This document shows, in pieces, positions 34,117 through 42,722 of a stretch of DNA of 53,517 nucleotides. The stretch is from Muribaculaceae bacterium (lineage in GTDB: Bacteria > Bacteroidota > Bacteroidia > Bacteroidales > G3-4614): the NCBI GenBank assembly GCA_017546805.1, contig JAFYRT010000064.1, forward strand, positions 1 to 53,517, in the 5' to 3' direction. The notes beneath the pieces are model-generated. The model searched no databases. It was not told the origin of the DNA and saw only the letters and a program-made list of their open reading frames with translations. A program made the position numbers and the translations under genes. Every line of letters begins with the position of its first letter. The stretch's first letter is position 1.

Positions 34117-35506
34117 ATGGACACACCGCGCGCACAGATAGCCCTTCGCAACGGTATCTGTAGCTCCAATCTACGATGCCCGAATTGAAGCTCAAGTAAT
34201 AGGCGGAGAGGCTGTCGCTCGTGTTGAGCGAACTCGACCAGTAGTATCCGTTGCAGCCTGCATTGCTGAGATCGCTATTGCTGCGATAGCCCGCCGCAGG
34301 GAGAAAGATGGAATTACCATTCTTCTTACTTGTTACTTTATACCCCTTTACTCCGTTTTGGGTAGTCCATGTCCAAGTGCAGTTTGAACTGTTTCTCAAT
34401 TCATCTTGTTCGGCTTTGGTTGGCATGCGCCAATTCCCTCCCCAATTATGATGGGCGGCATCGTCTTTGAGTTCAAGTGTAGTTTTATTATCTACTGTAC
34501 CATATTTTGAATCTGTGTTGTATTTCCATATGTCATAGGAGAAATCACCAAAAACGTCTAAAGATACATATTCGTTATAATAACTGAAATCTTCCCTATT
34601 TTGGAACTCACCCCACGAAAAATTATAACCATACTCCTCGTGAGAGTTTGCTCCCACATTACAAGAAGCCCATTTGACACTTAAGCCGAGGTCAACATAA
34701 CCTTTACCATTTTCTATTCCTGTAGGCAAAGATATATTTAATGCAAAATTTGCTTTTATCTCTATATCTTCGGTGATAGTTGCTGTATAGGTTGTTTCTT
34801 TTGATACTTCTTCTCCGTTCACTGTCCAATTAACAAAAAGATAGTAATCATCTTGTGGAGTGGCTGTGAAGGTGACCTGCGCGTTATGTCCTACTTGCGT
34901 TTTGCTTGCTTTGGCTGTTCCTCCTTCACTCGCTGTTACGGTTACTTTATGGGTGATAAAGCTGGCTTGAACTTCTGTGTTTTCTGTTATGGTAATTGTA
35001 TATGGGTTTTCTTTTGATGCCTCATTGCCATTTACTATCCAACTGATAAAGCTGAAACCTTCTTGAGGTGTGGCGGTGAAGGTGACTTTTGTTCCATTTA
35101 ACACGTCTCCTTTTTGTGATGCTTTTACACTGCCTCCTTCTGCTTCTTTTACGGATACTTTGTAATTATCCTTTTCAAAATTAGCTCTGAATTGCGTCGA
35201 TGTCTTTACTATTGCCCTGTATGGGTTTTCTTTTGATACTTCATTGCCACTAACTGTCCAATTGACAAAGCGATAGGTTGTTTCGGGGGTTGCGGTAAGG
35301 ATTACTTCCCAGCCCGGCATTACTTCGGTTTCTGATGTTGTTGCTGTTCCGCCTTCGCCACTTGATACAGATACTCTGCACGTTGTTGGCTCTGTTGTCA
35401 GTCCTGTATCTTTTGAGCCATCTTCTTCTCCGGCACATGATATAATACCTCCTGCAAGTATAAACATCAATGCCATTAAATACGAATAATGTTTTAACTG
35501 TTTCAT
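34115..35506 (-). CDS. Surface lipoprotein with three InlB-B-like repeats and a FISUMP domain
   Basis: A 463-aa predicted lipoprotein: the signal peptide ends at ISC (C24), followed by AGEEDGS, which resembles an outer-surface export signal. Residues about 43-255 are three tandem beta-repeats of about 70 aa. Each has a GGTA or GGSV turn, an LTATP or FTATP strand, FVNWTVNG-type and KENPYT-type segments, and ends in an A(N/S)F strand. Residues 260-463 form a Fibrobacter succinogenes major paralogous (FISUMP) domain: YVDLGLSVKWASCNVGA, NWRMPTKAEQDEL, FLPAAGYRS, YYWSSS and GLSVRAV. Probably a surface binder or adhesin; the ligand is unknown. It begins 25 bp after the PD-(D/E)XK-like gene. Confidence 0.88.
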   Translation of the reverse strand: MKQLKHYSYLMALMFILAGGIISCAGEEDGSKDTGLTTEPTTCRVSVSSGEGGTATTSETEVMPGWEVILTATPETTYRFVNWTVSGNEVSKENPYRAIVKTSTQFRANFEKDNYKVSVKEAEGGSVKASQKGDVLNGTKVTFTATPQEGFSFISWIVNGNEASKENPYTITITENTEVQASFITHKVTVTASEGGTAKASKTQVGHNAQVTFTATPQDDYYLFVNWTVNGEEVSKETTYTATITEDIEIKANFALNISLPTGIENGKGYVDLGLSVKWASCNVGANSHEEYGYNFSWGEFQNREDFSYYNEYVSLDVFGDFSYDIWKYNTDSKYGTVDNKTTLELKDDAAHHNWGGNWRMPTKAEQDELRNSSNCTWTWTTQNGVKGYKVTSKKNGNSIFLPAAGYRSNSDLSNAGCNGYYWSSSLNTSDSLSAYYLSFNSGIVDWSYRYRCEGLSVRAVCP

Positions 35507-35531
35507 GATTAGTATTTTGTTTTAGTTGTTA

Positions 35532-36194
35532 TTATTGTAAATCTATTTTTAGGAAGTGATGTTTTTTACTATAACTATCCCAAATAGATGTGTAGGTTTT
35601 TTGTAATGTTATAGTTCTGCCTATATAAGGCTCGGTATTCCCGGAAATAGTTGGAGTAATTTTGATTTTAGAACGATTATCTAATTTTGTGTAATTTTCA
35701 TTGTCGGTATAGACAATTTCATAACATAATAAATCAGAGTTATTTGCTTTGTATTGTTCTAAATTTTCGAGGTCTGATAATAATGAGAAACGATTGTCTG
35801 TAACCGCTTCGTTTTGGCTATATTTGAAATATTTTAATTCAATGGCAGCATAACGTTCTTCTGTATCACTTATAAATTTTAAGTAGATATCGCATCGAGC
35901 TTTGCCCTTATTGCTTTTTGATGTTGATGGTATATCTTGCCATGTTTCCAACTCAACATAGAAATGATCATTTTTGTCAAACTCATAAAGCTGACCTATC
36001 TGTTTCATTATTACGCCGAGTTGCATTTGCATTGATGCCTCGTTTTCTATAGTAATGCTACCGCTAACAATTTTATGGCATAACAGTTTGTATGAGCTAT
36101 CAATAATTTGTTTTAATCTATTTTCAAGCGAAGGAACTGAAAGGTAGTTTGAATCTTGTGTAGACATTGTTTTTTTGTCTTTATTGTCATTCAT
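35532..36194 (-). CDS. Hypothetical protein with PD-(D/E)XK nuclease-like core
   Basis: A 220-aa cytosolic protein I do not recognise as a named family. Its central part fits a PD-(D/E)XK fold: an N-terminal helix with E (IENEASMQMQLG), ELETWQ, then CDIYLKF with the candidate D, and AAIELKYFK with E-x-K about 20 residues later. The C-terminus is beta-rich without a clear domain. A second ATG 4 nt inside (36190) is out of frame, so the start at 36194 is used; AGGGG directly precedes it. It sits between the 6S-like RNA candidate and the FISUMP lipoprotein and shares their strand. Possible roles are a nuclease of a defence or repair system; not shown. Confidence 0.65.
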   Translation of the reverse strand: MNDNKDKKTMSTQDSNYLSVPSLENRLKQIIDSSYKLLCHKIVSGSITIENEASMQMQLGVIMKQIGQLYEFDKNDHFYVELETWQDIPSTSKSNKGKARCDIYLKFISDTEERYAAIELKYFKYSQNEAVTDNRFSLLSDLENLEQYKANNSDLLCYEIVYTDNENYTKLDNRSKIKITPTISGNTEPYIGRTITLQKTYTSIWDSYSKKHHFLKIDLQ

Positions 36195-36224
36195 CCCCTA
36201 AAACGACAATTATACACATAAAGA

Positions 36225-36470
36225 AAGTGTGGAGATGACTTTCGTTTATTAAATAGAAGGTTGTGGAAAGACCTATAACAACAATAAACGATGCGATACC
36301 CCACACTTGAGCAGTATGAGATACGCAATATGCGTTGTCACATAGCTACACAAGGAAGGTGTTGTCCGACGTCTTGTTGTTATTGAAAACTTCCACATTT
36401 TCTATTTAAGACAATACGAAAAACACTTTCAAATAAAATGTTCTGTTAGTGCCTATATTGGCACTTAATA
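36225..36470 (-). ncRNA. Structured RNA, candidate 6S / Bacteroidales-1 RNA
   Basis: On the minus strand the ends of a ~157-nt core pair in three blocks: 36400-36407 with 36251-36258 (AAATAGAA/TTCTATTT), 36391-36397 with 36262-36268 (TGTGGAA/TTCCACA), and 36374-36383 with 36275-36284 (ATAACAACAA/TTGTTGTTAT). They are separated by a symmetric 6-7-nt internal loop. This long rod with an open bubble is the 6S RNA shape, and the Bacteroidales-1 RNA, thought to be the Bacteroidota 6S, is described with the same kind of promoter. A TAnnTTTG promoter lies upstream. A competing hairpin (36301-36308 with 36225-36232 and 36283-36289 with 36244-36250) followed by TTTCTTT could end the RNA. It might instead be the leader of the gene at 36194. 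Confidence 0.6.
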
Positions 36471-36473
36471 CCA

Positions 36474-36504
36474 CAAACTTACAAAATATTTTTCATTTGA
36501 ACAA
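36474..36504 (-). promoter_or_regulatory. Promoter of the structured RNA
   Basis: On the minus strand: TTG (36504-36502), 20 nt, TAAGTTTG (36481-36474). Transcription would start near 36470. Confidence 0.6.
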
Positions 36505-36577
36505 CACTCATGAGGATATCGCATCGTTGAAAATTAGATTTTATAAATATATAAAAAAATAAGGAATTAGAATTTTT

Positions 36578-36605
36578 ATTCCTCATTCCTCATTCCTCAT
36601 TCCTC
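36578..36605. repeat. Tandem heptamer (ATTCCTC)4
   Basis: Four uninterrupted ATTCCTC units, preceded by ggaattagaattttt, which is partly complementary. It is the same unit as found after holB. Confidence 0.75.
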
Positions 36606-36745
36606 GCTTAACAAGCGAGAACTTGTTAACTAACAACTACCCGCAGGGCATTTTAAAGTAACGAAGTTAGGATTAACTAAATGTTAATCCGTGCTTTAAA
36701 ATGGGGAGCACAGTGCTCTGTGCGACGGAGGAAGCTTTAGCCGAC
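36606..36745. repeat. Cluster of nested inverted repeats before miaA's 3' end
   Basis: Several hairpins in a row: AACAAG(cgaga)CTTGTT; GCATTTTAAAG with CTTTAAAATG enclosing GGATTAAC/GTTAATCC; and GAGCACAGTGCTC. It is the only content of this stretch between the heptamer repeat and miaA and may include the miaA terminator. Confidence 0.6.
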
Positions 36746-36768
36746 AACTAACAACTAATATCCGACAA

Positions 36769-37668
36769 CTAACCAACAACTGCATCAATATACTTGAAAA
36801 TCTCGTCAACGTCCGATGGGTCAAACCAAGCAATGCTCTTGTCGCGTTTAAACCATGTGAGCTGTTTTTTTGCGTAAACGCGAGTGTTGCGTTTAATCTT
36901 TTCAATAGCCTCGTCTAAAGTAAACACACCATCGAAATAAGCAAAAATCTCTTTGTAGCCAACAGTGTTAAGTGAGTTCAAATTACGATATGGTAAAAGA
37001 GTTTTACTCTCCTCAATAAGACCATCGGCAATCATCTGTTCGGTGCGTTTCGATATTCTCTCGAACAATCTCTCACGCTCAATATTCAAACCAATTTTAA
37101 TGATATTAAACGGACGCTCCTTTTTTGTGTTGGTGCGTAGTTCCGAGAAAGGTCTGCCTGTTTGGCGACACACCTCAATGGCATGAATAACACGTTTGTG
37201 GTTTTTTAGGTCGATAGTGTTATACAAATCAGGGTCACAAACTTTAAGCTCATCGCAAAGAGCCTCAAGCCCCAATTCATTATAATCGCTCATTGCTTTA
37301 GCTCTCACTTCGTCAGTAATAGTCGGAATTTCATCAATGCCGTTACATACAGCATCGATATACATCATTGAGCCTCCGCACATAATCAATGCGTCATGCT
37401 CTTTAAAAAGAGTTGAGGAGAGAGTCATAAACTCCTCCTCAAACATAGCCGCACTATAATAGTCGGTTAATTTTAAATTCCCAATAAAATAGTGTTTCAC
37501 CCTACTGAGAAGCTCTTGGCTTGGAGCAGCAGTACCAATAGTCATACCATTGTACATCTGTCTGCTGTCGCACGAAATAATGGGCGAACCATATCTTTCG
37601 GCACAACCAATACTCAAATCGGTTTTACCAACACCGGTAGGGCCTAAAATCACTATCAAGTTTTTCAT
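36769..37668 (-). CDS. miaA: tRNA dimethylallyltransferase
   Basis: A 299-aa enzyme that adds a dimethylallyl group to A37 of tRNAs reading U-starting codons. It shows the P-loop GPTGVGKTDLS, IISCDSRQMYNGMTIGTAAP (residues about 32-51), the conserved Asp of VDAVCNGIDEIP, VCRQTGRPFSEL, GLNIERERLFERI, and RNTRVYAKKQLTWFKRD. The length is typical. It starts 12 nt after pepT ends, so both probably share a transcript. The region after its stop is filled with inverted repeats. Confidence 0.96.
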   Translation of the reverse strand: MKNLIVILGPTGVGKTDLSIGCAERYGSPIISCDSRQMYNGMTIGTAAPSQELLSRVKHYFIGNLKLTDYYSAAMFEEEFMTLSSTLFKEHDALIMCGGSMMYIDAVCNGIDEIPTITDEVRAKAMSDYNELGLEALCDELKVCDPDLYNTIDLKNHKRVIHAIEVCRQTGRPFSELRTNTKKERPFNIIKIGLNIERERLFERISKRTEQMIADGLIEESKTLLPYRNLNSLNTVGYKEIFAYFDGVFTLDEAIEKIKRNTRVYAKKQLTWFKRDKSIAWFDPSDVDEIFKYIDAVVG

Positions 37669-37680
37669 CTTAAAGAAAAA

Positions 37681-38901
37681 CTATTTATTAGCAACAAGTT
37701 TAGCAATCTCTACAATAACGTTTACTGCTTTTTGCATGGCTTGAACCGATATATACTCGAATCTGCCGTGGAAGTTCATACCACCGGCCGAAAGGTTGGG
37801 GCAAGGTAGGCCCATAAATGAAAGTCTTGCACCATCAGTACCACCACGAATAGGCTCAACTTTAGGCTCCATGCCACAATTTGAGATAGCCTCTTTTGCC
37901 AAATCAATAATGTGCATAACAGGCTCAATCATTTCGCGCATGTTGTAGTATTGGTCTCTAATCTCAAGAGAAGCACAATCGGGGAACTCCTTGTTGATTT
38001 TATTTACCAAATGTGCAAACTCTTTTTTGCGACGCTCAAAACGGTCTCTGTCGTGGTCGCGAATAATGTATGTAAGAGTGGTTTTTTCAACGCTACCTTC
38101 GCAACCAACCAAGTGGTAGAATCCTTCGTAACCCTCAGTATGCTCGGGAGTCTCCCAACGTGGAAGCATAATAGCATATTGGTTAGCAACGCGCAAAGCA
38201 TTCACCATTTTATGTTTTGCATATCCGGGGTGAACATTTCTACCTTTGAACGAAACCTTAGCCAAAGCTGCATTAAAGTTCTCGAACTCAATAATACCTT
38301 GGTCGCTACCATCCATGGTATAAGCAAAATCAGCACCAAACTTTTTCACATCAAAGTGGTCGGCACCTTGACCAATCTCCTCGTCAGGAGTAAAGGCAAC
38401 TCTGATTTTACCGTGTTTAATATCGGGGTTTGCAATCAAAAACTCCATAGCCGACATAATCTCGGCAATACCCGCTTTATCGTCGGCACCCAAAAGGGTT
38501 TTACCATTGGTAACAATAATATCGTCTCCAACATAACCCAAAATTTCAGGGAAATCTTCAGTTTTCAATACAACATTATCCTCTTCACATAGAACAATAT
38601 CTTTACCGTCATACTTCTCAACAATACGAGGTTGAACATTGTGACCGGTCATATCAGGTGAAGTATCCATGTGGGCAATAAAACCGATAGTAGGTAACAC
38701 CTTGTCAGTATTAGCAGGCAAAGTAGCCATAACATATCCGTTATTATCAACTTCGGCATCAGTCAAACCAATAGCAATAAGTTCTTTAACCAATTGCTCG
38801 GCAAACAACATCTGACCGGGAGTACTGGGAGTCAAGTTAGTTAACTCGTCCGATTGAGTATCAACTTTAACATACCCTAAAAATCTATCAACAACATTCA
38901 T
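37681..38901 (-). CDS. pepT: Peptidase T (tripeptide aminopeptidase)
   Basis: A 406-aa M20B metallopeptidase that removes N-terminal residues from tripeptides in the cytosol. Zinc and active-site motifs are present: [12 protein letters not shown] (H and D), [13 protein letters not shown] (D), [12 protein letters not shown] (two E), TMDGSDQG and the C-terminal [20 protein letters not shown]. The N-terminus [10 protein letters not shown] is typical. It is the first gene of pepT-miaA. Its promoter overlaps that of the divergent endonuclease gene. Confidence 0.96.
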   Translation of the reverse strand: MNVVDRFLGYVKVDTQSDELTNLTPSTPGQMLFAEQLVKELIAIGLTDAEVDNNGYVMATLPANTDKVLPTIGFIAHMDTSPDMTGHNVQPRIVEKYDGKDIVLCEEDNVVLKTEDFPEILGYVGDDIIVTNGKTLLGADDKAGIAEIMSAMEFLIANPDIKHGKIRVAFTPDEEIGQGADHFDVKKFGADFAYTMDGSDQGIIEFENFNAALAKVSFKGRNVHPGYAKHKMVNALRVANQYAIMLPRWETPEHTEGYEGFYHLVGCEGSVEKTTLTYIIRDHDRDRFERRKKEFAHLVNKINKEFPDCASLEIRDQYYNMREMIEPVMHIIDLAKEAISNCGMEPKVEPIRGGTDGARLSFMGLPCPNLSAGGMNFHGRFEYISVQAMQKAVNVIVEIAKLVANK

Positions 38902-38968
38902 AGTATAAAATATAAATGAAAAGTATTAAACATAAATATCAATTCAAAACACAATGTTTGAATATCAA

Positions 38969-39000
38969 TTGCAAAAGTAAAGAAAAAATCTGTAAATTTG
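38969..39000. promoter_or_regulatory. Overlapping divergent promoters of pepT and the endonuclease gene
   Basis: Plus strand: TTG (38969-38971), 21 nt, TAAATTTG (38993-39000), 28 bp before the endonuclease ATG. Minus strand: TACTTTTG (38979-38972) for pepT. The two -7 boxes lie within 30 bp, so polymerase binding to one may exclude the other. Confidence 0.6.
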
Positions 39001-39028
39001 CGTATCAAAACATAATAAGCAAGACAAA

Positions 39029-40093
39029 ATGGCAAAAAAAAGGAGAACCACCACAACAAAAGCAACACAAAAAAATAAAAAAACATCAAAACAGAAGAAA
39101 GAGAAAAAGGACCTGCTTTGGCTTTTTCTGAAAATATTTTTTGTAGTGGTGTTAATATCAGTTGTGTTGTATTACATGGTGCGACCAAATAACACTACAC
39201 CCCAACGAGTAGTGGAATTGCCACAACACGAACAAGTATCGAAGGAGAAAACCTTTGAATTTACCCAAGAAGTAGAAAAACAAGAGAAATCGGTATCGAC
39301 CCAACAAAAAACATCAAAACAACCTCAACCAAAACAAGAAGAGGTAAAACAACCAAAACAAGAGGAGTATAAGAAGGAGCAACCTAAAAAAGAGAAAGTA
39401 ACATATACAAATCTTGAAATTCCTGTGTGGAAGACAACAACCACACATCAACAAATAAAAAATTTAGGATACACATCGTCGTATAACACATCATACGGAA
39501 TACCAAATTGGGTGGCATACGAACTAACACGAAGCGAAGCCGCAAGTCAAGAGGCAGAGCGAACAAATAAATTTAAACCAGACCCCAAGGTAAAAGGAAA
39601 GAGTGCTTCAAATGCCGACTACAAAGGAAGCGGATACGATAAAGGACACATGGCTCCGGCAGCAGACATGAAGTGGAGCAAAACAGTAATGGAGGAGTCG
39701 TTCTATTTCACAAACATATGTCCGCAAGCCCCAGGACTAAACCGAGGTGCATGGAAAGACCTTGAAGAGGAGATAAGAGAGTGGGCAATACGCGATAGCG
39801 CATTGGTAATAATTTGCGGACCGCTCTTCACAAAAGAACCAATACAGTATATCCCCCAAACAAGCGTAGCAATACCCGATGCCTACTTCAAAGTAGTATG
39901 CTCGCCATACACAAAAGAAACACGCGGAATAGCCTTTGTATTCCCAAATAGTAAAGCATCAAAACACCCACGCGAATACGTAGTGACAATAGACAGCGTA
40001 GAAAAGATGACAGGAATGGACTTCCTATCACAACTACCCGACGAGATAGAAAACCAAATAGAAAAAACAAGCAATTATACCAATTGGGAGTAA
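39029..40093 (+). CDS. Membrane-anchored DNA/RNA non-specific endonuclease
   Basis: A 354-aa NUC1/NucA-type nuclease. The N-terminal 28 residues are very basic (K/R/T), followed by one membrane segment (LLWLFLKIFFVVVLISVVLYYMV, given here in outline at about residues 29-51). A long Q/K/E/P-rich linker follows to about residue 130. The catalytic domain is then outside the inner membrane. The active site reads GYDKGHMAPAADM, i.e. DKGH instead of the usual DRGH, with the catalytic His kept, followed by FYFTNICPQAPGLNRGAW with the metal-binding Asn. Possible roles are nutrient acquisition or degradation of incoming DNA. It is 4 nt from mnmE and shares its transcript. Confidence 0.9.
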   Translation: MAKKRRTTTTKATQKNKKTSKQKKEKKDLLWLFLKIFFVVVLISVVLYYMVRPNNTTPQRVVELPQHEQVSKEKTFEFTQEVEKQEKSVSTQQKTSKQPQPKQEEVKQPKQEEYKKEQPKKEKVTYTNLEIPVWKTTTTHQQIKNLGYTSSYNTSYGIPNWVAYELTRSEAASQEAERTNKFKPDPKVKGKSASNADYKGSGYDKGHMAPAADMKWSKTVMEESFYFTNICPQAPGLNRGAWKDLEEEIREWAIRDSALVIICGPLFTKEPIQYIPQTSVAIPDAYFKVVCSPYTKETRGIAFVFPNSKASKHPREYVVTIDSVEKMTGMDFLSQLPDEIENQIEKTSNYTNWE

Positions 40094-40097
40094 CACC

Positions 40098-41495
40098 ATG
40101 AGAGTCGACACAACAGACACAATATGTGCCATATCAACAGCCCCAGGAGTAGGAGGAATAGCAGTAGTACGCATTAGCGGACCACAAGCCATAGCAATAA
40201 CCGACAAAATATACAAAAACATAAAAGGCATAACCGTAGCCAAACAACCAACACACACAGCAAAATACGGTACAATATACACACAACAAGGAGAAATATT
40301 GGACGATGTAGTGGTAACACTCTTTAAAGCCCCACACTCCTTCACAGGTGACGACACAGTAGAAATATCGTGTCATGGCTCGCAATACATACAACAAACA
40401 CTCCTAAACCTGCTAATCCAAAACGGATGCCGATTAGCAATGCCCGGAGAATACACACGACGAGCATTCATAAACGGCAAAATGGACCTTGCCGAGGCAG
40501 AAGGAGTAGCTGATGTAATAGCATCGACCACAGCAGCGGCACACCGAGTGGCAATAAACCAAATGCGCGGAAAATTCAGTAGCAAACTCGAAGAACTCCG
40601 TTCGCAAATGATAAACTTTGCCTCACTCATAGAATTAGAATTAGACTTCTCGGAGGAGGAGGTAGAATTTGCCGATCGCACACAACTTGCAGAATTAGCC
40701 ACAGCAATACAAAAAGAGATAACAACCCTAAGCAATAGCTTTGCTACAGGAAACGCAATAAAAAACGGAATCCCCGTAGCAATAATAGGCGAAACCAATG
40801 CAGGAAAATCAACACTCCTTAACCAATTGGTAGGCGAGGAGAGAGCCATAGTAAGCGACATACACGGAACAACACGCGACACAATAGAAGACACAATAAA
40901 CATCTCAGGCACACTATTCCGCTTTATCGACACGGCAGGAATACGCACCACAACCGACACCATAGAGCAAATAGGAATAGAGCGTAGCTATCAAAAAATA
41001 GAACAATCAGAAATCATCCTTTGGCTAACCGACATAACAGGCACACTGCCCTCAGCAGCCCAAGAGATAAAAGAACGCAGTCAAGGCAAAAAACTAATCC
41101 TCTTACTCAATAAGAGCGATAAGCTCACACCCGAAGAACAAACCCAAGCTCAACAACAAATACAAACACAAATAGGAGAGGAGATACCCCTATTAACCAT
41201 ATCAGCAAAAAACAACCAAGGTATCGACACATTGCGCGAAATGCTCATAGCCTACACCTCAACCCAACAATCAGTAGGCGACACCATAGTAACCAATGCA
41301 CGCCACTACGAAGCCCTAATAAAAGCAGAAGACGCAATGCAACGCACCCTCAACGGATTGGAGATGAACATCCCTGGCGACCTCCTTGCTCAAGACATCC
41401 GCGAGGCAATGCACTACATAGGTGAAATAACAGGACAAATCAGCACTACCGACCTACTACAAACCATCTTCTCAAAGTTTTGCATCGGCAAATGA
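40098..41495 (+). CDS. mnmE: tRNA modification GTPase MnmE (TrmE)
   Basis: A 465-aa GTPase that, with MnmG, builds the cmnm5 group on wobble U34. The N-terminal folate-binding domain starts DTICAISTAPGVGGIAVVRISG (given by its ends, residues 4-25). The inserted G domain has GETNAGKSTLLNQL, GTTRD, DTAGIR and NKSD. The C-terminus ends with the essential FCIGK. Codon use is extreme, with nearly all isoleucines ATA. The stop is followed by a clear terminator, and the chromosomal backbone appears to end here; the next genes have different codon use. Confidence 0.97.
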   Translation: MRVDTTDTICAISTAPGVGGIAVVRISGPQAIAITDKIYKNIKGITVAKQPTHTAKYGTIYTQQGEILDDVVVTLFKAPHSFTGDDTVEISCHGSQYIQQTLLNLLIQNGCRLAMPGEYTRRAFINGKMDLAEAEGVADVIASTTAAAHRVAINQMRGKFSSKLEELRSQMINFASLIELELDFSEEEVEFADRTQLAELATAIQKEITTLSNSFATGNAIKNGIPVAIIGETNAGKSTLLNQLVGEERAIVSDIHGTTRDTIEDTINISGTLFRFIDTAGIRTTTDTIEQIGIERSYQKIEQSEIILWLTDITGTLPSAAQEIKERSQGKKLILLLNKSDKLTPEEQTQAQQQIQTQIGEEIPLLTISAKNNQGIDTLREMLIAYTSTQQSVGDTIVTNARHYEALIKAEDAMQRTLNGLEMNIPGDLLAQDIREAMHYIGEITGQISTTDLLQTIFSKFCIGK

Positions 41496-41537
41496 TTTGT
41501 TGTAAACGACTGTAACTATTTAGAGTCAACTATAAGG

Positions 41538-41567
41538 AAGTCGCTGAATTTCAGCGGCTTTTTTGTT
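41538..41567 (+). terminator. Terminator of mnmE
   Basis: AAGTCGCTGAA and TTCAGCGGCTT form a stem with one G-T pair (41538-41560), followed by TTTTTTGTTTT. Confidence 0.88.
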
Positions 41568-41795
41568 TTATGCATCGCGTATTCTACATTTTGTCTATTT
41601 GCCTTGAGAGTCGGACAAATGCCATTTTAGGAATTACTGTTGCTATTTGATAATAAGTAAGCATTTGTGGTTGGTTGTTTCCAATATGGAAATGACCACT
41701 ATTTTCATCTGGTGTGCCCAATTTTCTTCTTATAACATCTTTTTATTGCATAATATTATATATCTTTGTTTCAAAATCGTTAATAATGTAAGGAT
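41568..41795. other. Junction between backbone and defence island, no gene
   Basis: After the mnmE terminator, about 230 bp hold no ORF of note, no tRNA and no obvious att-like repeat. The only signal is TATCTTTG (41761-41768), a -7 box 28 bp before the HAD gene with no proper -33 site, and probably the island's first promoter. Confidence 0.5.
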
Positions 41796-42689
41796 ATGCA
41801 AAATATTATAGCTATTATATGGGATTTTGACAAGACTTTGGTTGATGGTTATATGCAAGATCCCATTTTCAAGGAATATAATGTAAACGCATCTGACTTC
41901 TGGAAAGAAGTAAATACTTTACCAGGAAAATATAGAGAAGAAGGGGTAAAAATTAACACGGATACAATCTACCTTAACCATTTTATAAACTATGTTAGAA
42001 AAGGTATTTTTAAAGGTTTAAACAATGCTAAGTTGAAAAGTTATGGAGACATGCAGAAGTTTTACCCTGGAATTCCTGATATTTTTAAAACTACTAGCGA
42101 ATTACTAAATGATGATCCTGTCTGTAAGGAATATAATATTCGCGTAGAACATTACATCGTCAGTACAGGTTTTGCAGAAGTCATTAGAGGAACATCCATA
42201 ATGAAATATGTAAAAGAAATTTGGGGATGTGAATTAATCGAGCACGAGACAGAAGATGGAAATAAAGAACTTGGAGAAATTGGTTATACTATTGATAATA
42301 CAACAAAAACACGTGCTTTATTCGAAATAAACAAGGGACCTGGAATTAATGTTAATAGCAAACTTACAGACGCGCAAAGACGTGTAGATTTTAGAAATAT
42401 GATTTACATTGCTGATGGTCCAAGTGATGTGCCTGCATTTTCAGTTGTCAAAGGTAGAGGTGGAGCTACCTTTGCGATATATCCCAAAGGTCATCAAAAA
42501 GCTTTTGAACAAGTAGAAAGACTTAGAGAAGATGGACGAATCGACATGTTCGCAGAGGCTGATTATACAGACAATACAACGGCATCTATGTGGATATGTA
42601 ACAAAATACGAGAATTTGCCACACGAATTATACATGAAGAGCAGGCAAAACGTGCTAACGATAATACCGCTCCAACACATTTAGTATAA
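41796..42689 (+). CDS. HAD-superfamily hydrolase at the head of the defence island
   Basis: A 297-aa protein of the haloacid dehalogenase superfamily. Motif I is WDFDKTLVDG (two Asp, residues 10 and 12), motif II is probably YIVSTGFAEV, and motif IV is IYIADGPSDVPAFSVV. A large cap region occupies residues 20-120. It is probably a cytosolic phosphatase, substrate unknown. Such HAD proteins recur in defence islands in my recollection, but no function is set. It precedes the HTH gene by 33 bp on the same strand, so it may be co-expressed with the restriction system. Its codon use matches the island, not mnmE. Confidence 0.85.
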   Translation: MQNIIAIIWDFDKTLVDGYMQDPIFKEYNVNASDFWKEVNTLPGKYREEGVKINTDTIYLNHFINYVRKGIFKGLNNAKLKSYGDMQKFYPGIPDIFKTTSELLNDDPVCKEYNIRVEHYIVSTGFAEVIRGTSIMKYVKEIWGCELIEHETEDGNKELGEIGYTIDNTTKTRALFEINKGPGINVNSKLTDAQRRVDFRNMIYIADGPSDVPAFSVVKGRGGATFAIYPKGHQKAFEQVERLREDGRIDMFAEADYTDNTTASMWICNKIREFATRIIHEEQAKRANDNTAPTHLV

Positions 42690-42722
42690 TAAAATTATAT
42701 CTCTATATATAACAGATTACCA

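Noticed and set aside
41568..41795. Integrase site or tRNA attachment site at the island's edge
   Set aside because: No tRNA-like sequence, integrase gene or direct repeat could be found in the window.
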